A stretch of DNA of 64,000 bases from Limnomonas spitsbergensis (GCA_037349105.1 JAYJMM010000081.1:1488001-1552000), one strand, 5' to 3'; positions 33,021-43,807 are shown, numbered from the stretch's first letter. The notes: a model not told the origin generated them from the letters alone. A program made the numbers and translations.

Positions 33021-33591
33021 AGCGGTCAACTGATGAAGTGAAGCGTCTTGGAACTCGAACAAAAAAGGCAGGATAATTTGGGGGATTTCGATGAAAAATC
33101 CAGGAACTCGCAGAGCGCCTGGAATTTCCATGGCATAACCACACAGATACCGTGTCAGCCATTTACGCTGTGACAAAGGAATGCTGACCTCACAAAGCAT
33201 CAGAAGGTTCCAGACCTTCCAAAGTATACATGCTGACGCGAATCGTGACTTCCGAAAATATGTTGAACGCCAGCGGTCAGCTAATGCGTGACGCGTATTA
33301 GACGTCGAACAGGATTTCAAGGATGTCACCAGAATTCCAAGGTTCTTCAGTCAAACGATTGCGGATTTTAATGCGTAAGAAACCTAGTTTAGGGTCCAGG
33401 GTTAACTTTTTAACCCTTCGGACCTTGTTTAGAGTTGCGGGTTTTATGATAAAAGTTGACTGCGTAAAAGACCTAAGTTAGGGTTAAGGATTTAAGGTTG
33501 ACTGCGTAACATACCGTTTTGAGTACAACCCCATTTAATTAAATCGCATCTACGCCCAACACTGGGTTCGTTGGCCACACCTCACCTGATG

Positions 33592-33622
33592 GTTTAGGGT
33601 TTAGGGTTTGGGTTTAGGGTGA
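33592..33622 (+). repeat. Interstitial telomere-type repeat (TTTAGGG)
   Basis: gtttagggtttagggtttgg followed by gtttagggtg gives about four near-perfect plant-type telomere units. Confidence 0.8.
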
Positions 33623-33647
33623 AGGGACGAAGGGTGTAAGGTTTCAC

Positions 33648-33733
33648 CTGAGGGGCAGCATGGGGAGCTCTTCCGCAGCCACCCAGCAAGCACCCGCGCT
33701 CTCGAAATCTGGCAAGGTCTTGGCTCCGCTTGC
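33648..33733 (-). CDS. Nudix hydrolase exon, C-terminal part
   Basis: Between acceptor gcgccgcag and donor CCTCAG|gtgaaa the minus strand encodes ASGAKTLPDFESAGACWVAA and EELPMLPL plus two bases of an Arg codon. Segments like PDxESxGAxWVxxEEL..LPLR occur after the Nudix box in many small Nudix proteins. A GTAAGT donor at about 33776 on minus, preceded by open sequence, suggests another small exon close upstream that I could not confirm. Confidence 0.7.
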
Positions 33734-36700
33734 CTGCGGCGCAAACAGAAAATACAATACTTACGGCCATTGCCATTACGGAGTTGACCTCGGGGCTCTT
33801 GTATTCTGACTCTGCTGACTGCTGTCCCGCCTTCATCCCCCCTCCCCTGCGACTCAGGGAAAAGAAATAAATGTGTCTCGCAGCAGGGGATGCGGATCAA
33901 GGGAACAGCGCTCCCTCCTTAGCGGCTTTTGAAACAACTAGAATTTGGCCCATGAAGCCCAACCGCTTCATAAAGCCCAACCGCTTCATAACGCCCAAAC
34001 CCTTTACAGAGCCCAACCGCTTCATAAAGCCCAATCCCTTCACAGAGCCCATATGCTTCATGAAGCCCAACCGCTTCATAAAGCCCAACCCCTTCACAGA
34101 GCCCATATGCTTCATGAAGCCCAACCGCTTCATGAAGCCCAATCCTTTCACAGAGCCCAACCCCTTCACAGAGCCCAACCGCTTCATGAAGCCTATTCCC
34201 TTCATGCAGCCCAACTGCTTCACAGAGCCCCAACTGCTTCATGAAGCCTATTCCCTTCATGCAGCCCAACTGCTTCACAGAGCCCCAACTGCTTCATAAA
34301 ACCCAACCGCTTTATGAACCCCAACCAGGCCTGCGGCCCTGCTGCAAGGTTGCTTATGCCGCAGAAGGTGCGTAACAGGACAGCAACAAAGGGGTGCATG
34401 TGTCAGGAGATGTCTCTCTCGACATCATATGACCCACACCTTTCTCAAGCGATAGGGATCGTCTTGCGACCTGTCCACCAGGCTGCCACAAAGCGTGAAT
34501 TTGCCGCAGGAGAGAAAGAAAGAAAACTACGCCCCCCCTTAGGGGCGTGTGGGTTAAGGGAACAGCGCAGCTCGGGGCCAAAGCCACATTTGCACTGTTA
34601 CCATAAGGGGAGATGAGAATAAGACAAGTAATCAGAGGTGCTCCTACGCAGCACGACAAACGGGTCGGGTATGAGACTTGTCAGAGGGCAGGCGCAGGTG
34701 CGGACGGGGTCACCTGGACCCCATGCAAACCCCCTCTTCCATGTTGCAGAATTTCAAAACATTTTGCACAACTCTATTGCTGGCGTGTTGCTAATGATGT
34801 GCATCGATTTGCGCATAGAGAAGCGATGTTGCAGCTCACGGTTGCAGCTGTCGCGTGACACCTTACGTCATCCGCTGTGAGATCCAGCCTTGGTAGCTGA
34901 ATTTCTCATTTCTGCTCCTCGGCCTTTGAGGTCTGACAGAAATAACCTTAATAAATACAACCGGTTGATTTGCGCTGTAGGGCATAAAGTTTCCGTGACG
35001 TTCCAGAAACATCGGGCTGACAGACAGACAGACTGACGAATACGGGGTGACTCCGGGGGCTTCGCCCCCGCAACCTTCAGCCGCCCGGGGGGGCTCTGCC
35101 GAAAAGCCGTATCGCACCTCAACCCCCTCCTTGAGTACAGCGTAGAAAGTGACTAACCGCCAGGTTGGCACTCCAGCAGACAAACTGTAATCCACCTACA
35201 CAGCATGCCACGATTAGGGTTTAGGGCACAGCATCTGCAACTCAGGAAGAATGGTTAGGGTTTGGGGCACAGCATGCCACGATTAGGGTTAAGGGCACAG
35301 CATCTGCAACTGTGGAGGAATGGTTAGGGTTTGGGGCACAGCATGCCACGATTAGGGTTTATGGCACAGTATTTGCAACTGAGGGGGGAAGTTGTTAGGG
35401 TTTGGGGCACAGCATGTCACGACTAGGGTTTAGAGCACAGCATCTACAACTGTGGAGGAATGGTAAGGGTTTGGGGCACAGCATGCCACGATTAGGGTTT
35501 AGGGCACAGTATCTGCAACTGAGGGGGGGGTGTTAGGGTTTGGGGCACAGTGTCCCATGATTAGGGTTTAGGGCACATCATCTGCAACTCAGGGTGTGTG
35601 GGTTACAGCATGTCATGGTTGGGGTTTAAGGCATATAATCTGTGGCTGAGGGGGGTTGGTTAGGGTTTGGGGCACAGTGTCCCATGATTAGGGTTTATGG
35701 GACATCATCTGCAACTCAGGGGGGATGGTAAGGGTTTGGGGCACAGCATGTCATGATAAGGGTTTAGGGCATATAATCTGTAACTGAGAAGGATGGTTAG
35801 GGTTTGGGGCACAGTGTCCCATGATTAGGGTTTATGGGACATCATCATCTGCAACTCAGGGGGAATGGTTAGGGTTTGGGGCACAGCATGCCATACCATC
35901 GCATACCAGGCATCACACATCACACATCAGGCTTAACATATCACATCACACATCACACATCAGGCTTAACACTCGCATACCAGGCATCACACATCACACA
36001 TCAGGCTTAACATATCACATCACACATCACGTACCAGGCATCACACAGACATCACACCTGAAGTATGCCTGTGTGCCCAAAAAACAGCTCTCACCATTCA
36101 CCAACACTTGATCACACATCACATATCACAAGGGATCGGCGTATATTATATGCAAAATAATATAACATTATATAAGCTTATATAAGCTTTATAATATTAT
36201 ATACCTCATATGGGGTGGGCTAAAGTCAGATTTGAAGATGTCTGTGGATAGCTGTCAATGAGAAGATTCTATGTGACGAGTCGTCGTTAAAATTTCTCAC
36301 ACCTACGGCCAGGAAAATGTCGAAAACGTCTGAATCACACGTTCCTCAGTTTCTTGCATTACTGTGTGCCCCATGCGCCTAGTGGGCTAGGCTATATCAA
36401 GATGTGCAATCCATCGCACGAGACACCATTCAAATTTCACAAACTATGCCCTGTAAATGTGTGAACATATCCAAAACGTGTGTTCTTGGTACAGTCCGTC
36501 ACCGGCCATGCGCCCCATGCACCCTCATGCGCCGCATGGGCCGAGCATGAAAAGTCATCTCATTGTCCACAAGGGATCACTGGATCAAGAATGCAGTTCA
36601 TTGCTAAAGACAACATTCAAAGTTATGAATCTATGCCCTTAAAACGTAAAGGAAACATCTGAGCGGATGTTCCTTGTTAGGTCCATCCCCATGCGCCCCA

Positions 36701-38262
36701 TGCACCCTAACGCCTAGTAGGTAAGGGCTATCTCCGGCACCCGCTCCTGCCCCATGCTGTCATCCTCATCGGCATTTTTGGCCTTGATATAGACCACCTT
36801 CTCGGCTCTGGCGATGCCCAGTCGGTTGCGGTCACCGGTGCACATGCGCCCCCATACTGACCAGTTGCACACAGCGGCAGCGGAGGACCGAAGGTGACGA
36901 GCACTGACAGCCGCCAGAGAGCGGCTGCTGAGAACAAAGGGAACCGATCCCTGCCAGCAAGCCAGAAGGCGCTGCGCTGCGTGACAGGCGCTAGGAGGGG
37001 CTTGCCATTCCATGGTTCGTCTCCAGGTTCGGAACGTACCGATCGGCCACCGATCGGCAACCTTATATACGTTTTTTGGGCACCTTATATAAGGTGTCAT
37101 TAATATTGGCATAACATTATATAATGTTATATAATATTATATAATGTTATATAATATTATATAAAGTGGAAACTTATATAAGGTCGCCGATCCCTACATA
37201 TTACACATGATGCATCACATACTCGTATATTACATATCGGATCAGCGGTACATTCTCACTGTACATCAAACAACATCAGTACAGTCTCCATCCTTATCAC
37301 ACCTGCAGTACGCCCTTGAGGTCAACCTCCACTCCAACTTCCTCCAAGCACTCCCTGCACAGACAGGGCAACCAACATCAGTACAGCCTTGGTGTACAGG
37401 TAGATTTAGCAGTACATCATTGATGTGTCAATACCATTAGCAGTACCACCTCACGGTATATCAACTTACAACATAAATTCATCAATGTACGGCAACCAGG
37501 AGCGGTCATGATAATGGCGCGGATGTGGCTACGGCCCCAAGCTGCGTTGTTTCCTTAACCTCCACGCCCTAATAGGGCGTAGCTTTCTTTCTTTCTTACG
37601 GCAACCAGCAGCAGTACAGCCTCACCGAGTATCACATAGAAGCAGTACATCATCACCATACGGCAACCAGCAGCAGTGCAGTCTCATTGAGCATCAATGT
37701 AAAGCAGTACATCATCAATTTACAGCAACCAGAAGCAGTACAGCACGGCTGTACAGCAACCAGCAATTATACAGACTCACCCCCCCCCACCACACACCTC
37801 ACGGCACATGATCTCAGAGACTCCCCCGGATCCAGGACCCCGCCTGGCAACCAGAAGCACTGCCACACACATAGGGACAGCTCTACAGCCTGCACCAGTC
37901 TCCCCACTGAGCCCCTCCTCCCCCCCCCACACACCTCACATCACCCAGATGACCCTATCCCCCCCTCCCATTCACCTCATAGCACATGATCTCAGAGCCT
38001 CCCCCGGATCCAGGACCCCACCTGGCAACCAGAAGCACTGCCACACACAAAGGGACAGCTCTACAGCTTGCACCAGTCTCCCCACTGAGCCCCCCCTCCC
38101 CCCCCACACACACCTCACATCACCCAGATGACCCTATCCCCCCCTCCCATTCACCTCATAGCACAAGATCTCAGAGTCTCCCCTGGATCCAGGACCCCGC
38201 CTGGCAACCAGAAGCCTTGTCGCGCGAACTCCTGCACCATCAGGAAGCGGTGGTCGTGTTGC
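33648..38262 (-). CDS. Nudix hydrolase, three exons seen, incomplete
   Basis: Minus-strand exons at 38155-38262, 37303-37354 and 33648-33733 have GT/AG borders. The first two join in phase. Together they hold a perfect Nudix box (GX5EX7REUXEEXGU): GVLDPGE, seven residues, then RECLEEVGV. The family cleaves nucleoside diphosphates linked to another group, using a metal held by the box glutamates; the substrate here is unknown. The third exon has a typical later Nudix segment. An exon between 33734 and 37302, and both ends of the gene, were not found. Repeat arrays and a hAT fragment fill the large intron. Confidence 0.8.
33858..33925 (-). mobile_element. Degraded copy of the ~100-bp element
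   Basis: aaaagaaataaatgtgtctc and gatcaagggaacagcgctcc resemble the tail and middle of inverted copies (compare aagggaacagcgcagctcgg at 34556). The hairpin is mostly lost. Confidence 0.4.
33945..34325 (+). repeat. 18-bp tandem repeat
   Basis: About 21 copies of cttcataaagcccaaccg with variants (cacagagcccaaccc, catgaagccc, catgcagccc). A 54-bp unit is also duplicated near 34210-34300. Open frames on both strands are artefacts of the 18-bp period. Confidence 0.93.
34511..34602 (-). mobile_element. Copy 5 of the ~100-bp element, inverted
   Basis: Minus strand: ggtaacagtgcaaatgtggc, tttggccccgagctgcgctg, the hairpin ACGCCCCTAAGGGGGGCGTAG (imperfect) and a ttttctttctttctctc tail. Target duplications are not clear. 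Confidence 0.75.
34620..35200 (+). other. Non-repetitive sequence with a GC hairpin
   Basis: No exon recognised. At about 35052-35069 ccgggggcttcgcccccg forms a strong stem-loop, preceded by gacagacagacagactgacg. It may be part of an old element. Confidence 0.45.
35205..35890 (+). repeat. ~69-bp repeat with telomere-like motifs
   Basis: About ten units alternate gattagggtttagggcacag, catctgcaactcagg and ggttagggtttggggcacag. Two TTAGGGTTT motifs per unit give a regular array of telomere-like sequence inside the large Nudix intron. Confidence 0.88.
35890..36065 (+). repeat. CATCACACAT/caggcttaacat repeat
   Basis: Units of cacatcacacatcaggctta with acatatcacat, partly duplicated as a block of about 70 bp. 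Confidence 0.8.
36140..36210. repeat. AT-rich palindromic tract
   Basis: gtatattatatgcaaaataa, ttatataagcttatataagc and tttataatattatatacc can form several stem-loops. A related tract is at 37095-37170. Confidence 0.7.
36714..36900 (-). pseudogene. hAT-family transposase C-terminal fragment
   Basis: The minus frame reads SSAAAVCNWSVWGRM, then DRNRLGIARAEKVVYIKA and an acidic tail ADEDD before a stop at 36714. The pattern of N-W-S followed by R-N-R-L and A-x-K-x-V-Y-I/V matches the hAT dimerisation domain, where the first motif is usually ERNWS. Here the Glu-Arg is lost (VC) and the sequence upstream is not recognisable. It appears to be a decayed remnant in the Nudix intron. Confidence 0.55.
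37095..37175. repeat. TTATATAA-type palindromic repeat
   Basis: Four alternating units of acattatataatgttatat and aatattatataatg form perfect local palindromes. The flanks repeat aacgttatata-like and cttatataaggt motifs, also palindromic. Confidence 0.85.
37303..37354 (-). CDS. Nudix exon with the second half of the Nudix box
   Basis: The minus acceptor is ctgtctgtgcag and the donor CTGCAG|gtgtga. The exon reads ECLEEVGVEVDLKGVLQ, and its first base completes the box Arg. E, EE and G are the metal-binding and loop residues of REUXEEXGU. Confidence 0.88.
37488..37608 (+). mobile_element. Copy 3 of the ~100-bp element with perfect 12-bp target duplication
   Basis: tacggcaaccag occurs at 37488-37499 and 37597-37608. 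The 97-bp body holds gataatggcgcggatgtggc, tacggccccaagctgcgttg, the hairpin CACGCCCTAATAGGGCGTAG and a ctttctttcttt tail. The flanking repeat unit (gcaaccagcagcagtac) confirms the empty-site structure. Confidence 0.85.
37610..37780 (+). repeat. Irregular gcaaccagcagcagtac repeat
   Basis: Four diverged units contain acggcaaccagcagcagtac and tcaatgtaaagcagtacatc. The unit holds a gcagtac core but no exon match was recognised. Confidence 0.7.
37795..38160 (-). repeat. Two extra copies of the Nudix exon 3' end plus donor
   Basis: The stretch at 38155-38215 (minus: ccaggcggggtcctggatcc, then tgagatcttgtgctatgagg) recurs at about 37978-38040 and 37805-37860, about 175 bp apart. Changes are small (ggtggggtcctggatccg, gatcatgtgctatgaggtga). 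The copies lie on the intron side of the donor and include the GTGA donor. This is the same junction duplication as in the NAD synthetase gene, on the opposite strand. Confidence 0.92.
38155..38262 (-). CDS. Nudix exon with the first half of the Nudix box
   Basis: The minus acceptor is atggcctcacag and the donor GCTATGAG|gtgaat. It encodes QHDHRFLMVQEFARQGFWLP, then GGVLDPGETLRSCAM. RxLLVQE...xxWxLPGGxxxPGE is the classic entry into the Nudix box. Confidence 0.9.
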
Positions 38263-38279
38263 CTGTGAGGCCATGGGGA

Positions 38280-39720
38280 AAGGGTGGAGTGAAAAGGGTA
38301 TTAAATCATGGAGGAGTGAAAAGGGAATAAAATCAGGGAAGAGTGAAAAGGGAATTAAATGAGGGAGGAGTGAAAAGGGAATTAAATGAGGGTGGAATAA
38401 AAATCGAATTAAATCAGGGAGGAGTGAAAAGGGAATTAAATCAGGGAGGGGTGAAAAAGGAATTAAAACAGGGAGGGGTGAAACAGAAATTAAATCAGGG
38501 AGGAATGAAAAGGGAATTAAATCAGGGAGGAGAGAAAAGGGAATTAAATCAGGGAGGAATGAAAAGGGCACTACATCAGGGAGGAGAGAAAAGGGAATTA
38601 AATCAGGGGGGAGAGAAAAGGGAATAGAATCAGGGAGGAGTGAAAAGGGAATTCAATCAGGAAGGAGTGAAAAGGAAATTAAATCAGGGAGGAGTGAAAA
38701 GGGAATTAAATCAGGGAGGATTGCAACGGGAATGAAATCAGGGAGGAGAGAAAAGGGAATTAAATCAGGGAGGAGTGAAAAGAGAATTACATCAGGAAGG
38801 AGTGAAAAGGAAATTAAATCAGGGAGGAGTGAAAAGGGAATTAAATCAGGGAGGAGATAAAGGGAATGAAATCAGGGAGGAGAGAAAAAGGAATTAAATC
38901 AGGGAGGAATGAAAAGGGCACTACATCAGGGAGGATTGCAAAGGGAATTAAATCAGGGAGGAGAGAAAAGCGAATTAAATCAGGGAGGAGTGAAAAGGGA
39001 ATTAAATCAGGAAGGAGTGAAAAGGAAATTAAATCAGGGAGGAGTGAAAAGGAAATTAAATCAGGGAGGAGTGAAAAGGAAATAAAATCAGGGAGGAGAG
39101 AAAAAGGAATTAAATCAGGGAGGAGTGAAAAGGGCACTACATCAGGGAGGAGAGAAAAGGGAATTAAATCAGGGGGGAGAGAAAAGGGAATATAATCAGG
39201 GAGGAGTGAAAAGGGAATTAAATCAGGAAGGAGTGAAAATGAAATTAAATCAGGGAGGAGTGAAAAGGAAATTAAATCAGGGAGGATTGCAACGGGAATG
39301 AAATCAGGGAGGAGAGAAAAGGGAATTAAAACATGAAGGAGTGAAAAGGGAATTAAATCAGGAAGGAGTGAAAAGGAAATTAAATCAGGGAGGAGTGAAA
39401 AGGGAAGTAAATCAGGGAGGAGATAAAAGGGAATTAAATCAGGGAGGAGAGAAAAGGGAATTAAATCAGGGAGGAATGGAAAGGGCACTACATCAGGGAG
39501 GAGAGAAAAGGGAATTAAATCAGGGAGGAGAGAAAAGGGAATTAAATCAGGGAGGAGTGAAAAGGGGATTAAATCAGGAAGGAGTGAAAAGGAAATTAAA
39601 TCAGGGAGGAGTGAAAAGGGAATTAAATCAGGGAGGAGTGAAAAGGAAATAAAATCAGGGAGGAGAGAAAAAGGAATTAAATCAGGGAGGAGTGAAAAGG
39701 GAATTAAATCAGGAAGCCAG
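38280..39720 (-). repeat. 27-bp array upstream of the Nudix exon
   Basis: About 53 copies of atcagggaggagtgaaaagg with gaattaa. On minus this is cccttttcactcctccctga. The pyrimidine tract just before the Nudix acceptor (cccttttcactccacccttt) matches the unit, so the array appears to be an amplified acceptor tract. Open frames on both strands are artefacts. Confidence 0.92.
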
Positions 39721-40080
39721 CAGGGATCAGGGAGGAAGAAGTGAGCCGAGGGGCAAGGAGCGCAAAGGTAATTAAATCAGGGACCTGGATCCCTGACAGC
39801 CTTTAAGGCGGGCAGCAGGGAACCAAGGTAGCATGATATAGTCTTTTGGGCCATCATTTATATCATATCGTCCGATAAGGTATAGTATTTTTGACAGACC
39901 GCATCAAAGGGTTAACATGGGAGGTTAGGCTTGGGAGCTCGAAATCCCCTTGTATCAGACTGAGGACGTTCCAGATACGGAATCAGCAAGCGAGAATGCA
40001 ACAACACAAGCATAGTCAACGCTCCAGCGATATGAATATGATATGCTGACTTACTATGTCGTGCTACCTTGCAGGGAACC
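39720..40080 (+). other. Unique spacer
   Basis: About 360 bp with no recognisable gene or repeat, except catgatatagtctttt and atcatatcgtccgataaggtatagt-like AT-rich text. Confidence 0.5.
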
Positions 40081-40084
40081 CATT

Positions 40085-42225
40085 CAGATGGGCCAGATAG
40101 GCTAATGGGCCAGATAGGCTAATGGGCCAGATAGGCTAATGGGCCAGATAGGCTAATGGGCCAGATAGGCTAATGGGCCAGATGGGCTAATGGGCCAGAT
40201 GGGCTAGTGGTCCAGATGGGCTAATGGGCCAGATAGGCTAATGGGCCAGATAGGCTAATGGGCCAGATAGGCTAATGGGCCAGATAGGCTAATGGGCCAG
40301 ATAGGCTAATGGGCCAGATGGGCTAATGGGCCAGATAGGCTAATGGGCCAGATAGGCTAATGGGCCAGATAGGCTAATGGGCCAGATAGGCTAATGGGCC
40401 AGATAGGCTAATGGGCCAGATGGGCTAATGGGCCAGATAGGCTAATGGGCCAGATAGGCTAATGGGCCAGATGGGCTAATGGGCCAGATGGGCTAATGGG
40501 CCAGATGGGCTAATGGGCCAGATGGGCTAATGGGCCAGATAGGCTAATGGGCCAGATAGGCTAATGGGCCAGATAGGCTAATGGGCCAGATAGGCTAATG
40601 GGCCAGATAGGCTAATGGGCCAGATAGGCTAATGGGCCAGATGGGCTAATGGGCCAGATGGGCTAATGGGCCAGATGGGCTAATGGGCCAGATGGGCTAA
40701 TGGGCCAGATGGGCTAATGGGCCAGATAGGCTAATGGGCCAGATGGGCTAATGGGCCAGATAGGCTAATGGGCTAGATGGGCTAATGGGCCAGATAGGCT
40801 AATGGGCCAGATAGGCTAATGGGCCAGATGGGCTAATGGGCCAGATGGGCTAATGGGCCAGATAGGCTAATGGGCCAGATAGGCTAATGGGCCAGATGGG
40901 CTAATCGGCCAGATAGGCTAATGGGCCAGATAGGCTAATGGGCCAGATGGGCTAATGGGCCAGATGGGCTAATGGGCCAGATAGGCTAATGGGCCAGATA
41001 GGCTAATGGGCCAGATGGGCTAATGGGCCAGATAGGCTAATGGGCCAGATAGGCTAATGGGCTAGATGGGCTAATGGGCCAGATGGGCTAATGGGCCAGA
41101 TGGGCTAGTGGTCCAGATGGGCTAATGGGCCAGATGGGCTAATGGGCCAGATAGGCTAATGGGCCAGATAGGCTAATGGGCCAGATAGGCTAATGGGCCA
41201 GATAGGCTAATGGGCCAGATGGGCTAATGGGCCAGATAGGCTAATGGGCCAGATAGGCTAATGGGCCAGATGGACTAATGGGCCAGATAGGCTAATGGGC
41301 CAGATAGGCTAATGGGCCAGATAGGCTAATGGGCCAGATGGGCTAATCGGCCAGATAGGCTAATGGGCCAGATAGGCTAATGGGCCAGATAGGCTAATGG
41401 GCCAGATAGGCTAATGGGCCAGATGGGCTAATGGGCCAGATAGGCTAATGGGCCAGATAGGCTTATGGGCTAGATGGGCTAATGGGCCAGATGGGCTAAT
41501 GGGCCAGATGGGCTAGTGGTCCAGATGGGCTAATGGGCCAGATGGGCTAATGGGCCAGATAGGCTAATGGGCCAGATAGGCTAATGGGCCAGATAGGCTA
41601 ATGGGCCAGATAGGCTAATGGGCCAGATAGGCTAATGGGCCAGATGGGCTAATGGGCCAGATAGGCTAATGGGCCAGATAGGCTAATGGGCCAGATAGGC
41701 TAATGGGCCAGATAGGCTAATGGGCCAGATGGGCTAATGGGCCAGATAGGCTAATGGGCCAGATAGGCTAATGGGCCAGATGGGCTAATGGGCCAGATGG
41801 GCTAATGGGCCAGATGGGCTAGTTGTCCAGATGGGCTAATGGGCCAGATGGGCTAATGGGCCAGATAGGCTAATGGGCCAGATAGGCTAATGGGCCAGAT
41901 AGGCTAATGGGCCAGATAGGCTAATGGGCCAGATAGGCTAATGGGCCAGATGGGCTAATGGGCCAGATAGGCTAATGGGCCAGATAGGCTAATCGGCCAG
42001 ATAGGCTAATCGGCCAGATAGGCTAATGGGCCAGATAGGCTAATGGGCCAGATGGGCTAATGGGCCAGATGGGCTAATGGGCCAGATAGGCTAATGGGCC
42101 AGATGGGCTAATGGGCCAGATGGGCTAATGGGCCAGATAGGCTAATGGGCCAGATGGGCTAATGGGCCAGATGGGCTAATGGGCCAGATAGGCTAATGGG
42201 CCAGATGGGCTAATGGGCCAGATGG
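40085..42225 (+). repeat. 17-bp minisatellite, about 126 copies
   Basis: The unit gggccagataggctaat alternates with gggccagatgggctaat. Rare variants are ctagtggtcc, ctaatcggcc and gggctagatg, some in a shared order (for example gggctagtggtccagatggg near 40200, 41100 and 41515), which suggests block duplication. It starts after a possible acceptor gctaccttgcag at 40074. Confidence 0.96.
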
Positions 42226-42269
42226 GATAGGATAAATGTATATTGCTATTAAGTTCATGCAACCACCCA

Positions 42270-42500
42270 CAGCCTCCTCTCCCTTCCCCTCCCCTCTCCT
42301 CTCCGCTCCCCTCCCCTCTCCTCTCCCCTCTGCTCCTCTCCTCCCCTCCCCTCCCTTCTCCCCTCCGCTCCCCTCCCCTCTCCTCTCTCCTCTGCTCTTC
42401 TCCTCCCCTCCCCTCCCTTCTCCTCCCCTCTCCTCCCTTCTCCTCCTCTCCCCTCCTCTCCTCTCCCCTCCACTCCCTGCTCCTCTCCTCCCCTCCCCCC
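42270..42500 (+). repeat. Pyrimidine-only tract (CTCCCCTCCC)
   Basis: About 230 bp of almost pure C and T with ctcccctcccctctcctctc and ctccgctcccctcccct blocks. Such homopurine-homopyrimidine mirror tracts can form triplex DNA. Confidence 0.9.
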
Positions 42501-42517
42501 GCCTGCCGCTTCCACAA

Positions 42518-42753
42518 CTGGCCACACATGATACACTGATTGGCAGCCCACCCTGAGGTGTCCGGTTCGAATCCTGCCAGGGTTCATTTAACGCCGTGTT
42601 CCAGGTGTAAGCAGGGGAAACGTCTGGCGCTTCGTTGAAAGTGCCCCGCAGAATGTTGTGAGCAGACTATCCTACTTCGAGATAGAACTGCTGTGGGTCG
42701 AGTGGTCCTGAAGCCTCATGCGCCGGCGGAGTACTTAATCTTTCTTTCTTTCT
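42518..42753 (+). mobile_element. tRNA-derived SINE, second copy
   Basis: The head carries ggcagcccaccctgaggtgt and a perfect B-box ccggttcgaatcctgcc at about 42562. The body shares cgtgttccaggtgtaagcag, acgtctggcgcttcgttgaa and agtgccccgcagaatgttgt with the minus-strand SINE at 25917. The end is a (ctttctttctttct) tail. The A-box half is diverged. No clear target duplication was seen. Confidence 0.8.
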
Positions 42754-42869
42754 CACACCAGCACCCTTACTCTCCTTCACACTTCCCCCCTGCCCCGGCC
42801 TCCACCTGAAACAGAAACCTCGAGATAAAATGAAACAACTCAGCAAAACACACGACCGGTCCCTTAACG

Positions 42870-43800
42870 CCACCTCACCAGATAAACACCATAGTGCTCC
42901 CCACCCCTCGCCTGCCATAGTTCACACTTCACACCTGTCCTTCCGAGTCCACACCTGTGTCCATCCCTCCTTCACACTTCAACTCTACCCATGCCTAAGC
43001 CCCTTTTCCCTCAACTTCACACCTATGCACCACGATAGTGCTCCCTATACCCATCTACCTCAGTTCACACTTGTGCCTTGATTTCCTTCACACCTCTCCC
43101 CCGCCCCTACCTACACCCTAATCCCTGCAACCTCACACCTATGCACCACGACAGCGCTCCCCCATCCATTCACCTCAGTCCACACTTTTGAACTGTCATC
43201 CATCACACTTCTCCTCCGCCCCTACCTACAGCCCACCCCCCTCAACATCTCACCTATGCACCACGACAGCGCCCCCACCCCATGCCTGCCATTATTCACA
43301 CCTAGTCCTCAGCTTTCACACTTGCGAACTGGTTTTCTTCACACTTCTCCCTGCCCCTACCTACACCCCCTTCTCTCAACCTCTGATCACGAAAGCGCTC
43401 CCCCTATCCATCCACCTCAGTTCACACTGTTGCACTGATTTCCTTCACACTTCTCCTCCGCCCATTTCAACACCCAACCCCCAATTGGGTTCCAATCCCC
43501 AGCCCCCCAATCCCAATCTCAATCCCAATCCCTATCCCAATCCAATTGAGGATTTCCCTTCCAACCCCCAACCCCCAATCCCAATCCCCCACTCCCCAAA
43601 CCCAATCTCCAATCCAATTGGGGGATTTCCCTTCCAACCCCCAACCCCCAATCCCCCACCCCCACTCCCCAAACCCAATCCCCAATCCAATTGGGGGATT
43701 TCCCCTCCAATCCCCAACCCCCAATCCCACTCCCCAACCCCAATCCCCAGTCCAATTAGGGGATTCCCCCCCAATCCTCTCAACCTCTCACCTATGCACC
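42870..43800 (+). repeat. ~115-bp repeats related to the acceptor at 43807
   Basis: Relatives of acctatgcaccacgacagcg with ctccctatgcc occur at about 42885, 43022, 43139, 43252 and 43387 and lead to the candidate acceptor at 43793-43810. Between copies are ttcacacttctcctccgccc and tcacctcagttcacac stretches. Confidence 0.75.
43460..43785 (+). repeat. ccccaatccc / caattgggggatttccc repeat
   Basis: Four units of about 63-67 bp contain ccaattgggggatttccctt and ccaacccccaatcccca. Low complexity; not coding. Confidence 0.88.
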
Positions 43801-43807
43801 ACGACAG

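Noticed and set aside
33594..33900. Minus frames KRSQDLARFRERGCLLGG and similar
   Set aside because: Wrong frame of the Nudix exon at 33648-33733; the frame with PDFESAGACWVAAEEL has splice borders and family similarity.
34750..35195. Possible rho-independent-like terminator hairpin at 35052-35069
   Set aside because: Eukaryotic context; the hairpin has no T run and no gene next to it.
38134..39652. Open frames IPFSLLPD and ELNQGGVKR repeats
   Set aside because: 27-bp intronic repeat of the Nudix gene.
42176..42587. Arg/Glu/Gly-rich frames on minus
   Set aside because: Purine strand of a CT-rich tract; no coding evidence.
42518..42600. Functional tRNA gene (B-box ggttcgaatcc)
   Set aside because: The acceptor stem and A-box half do not form a full tRNA, and the flanks continue as SINE body shared with another locus.
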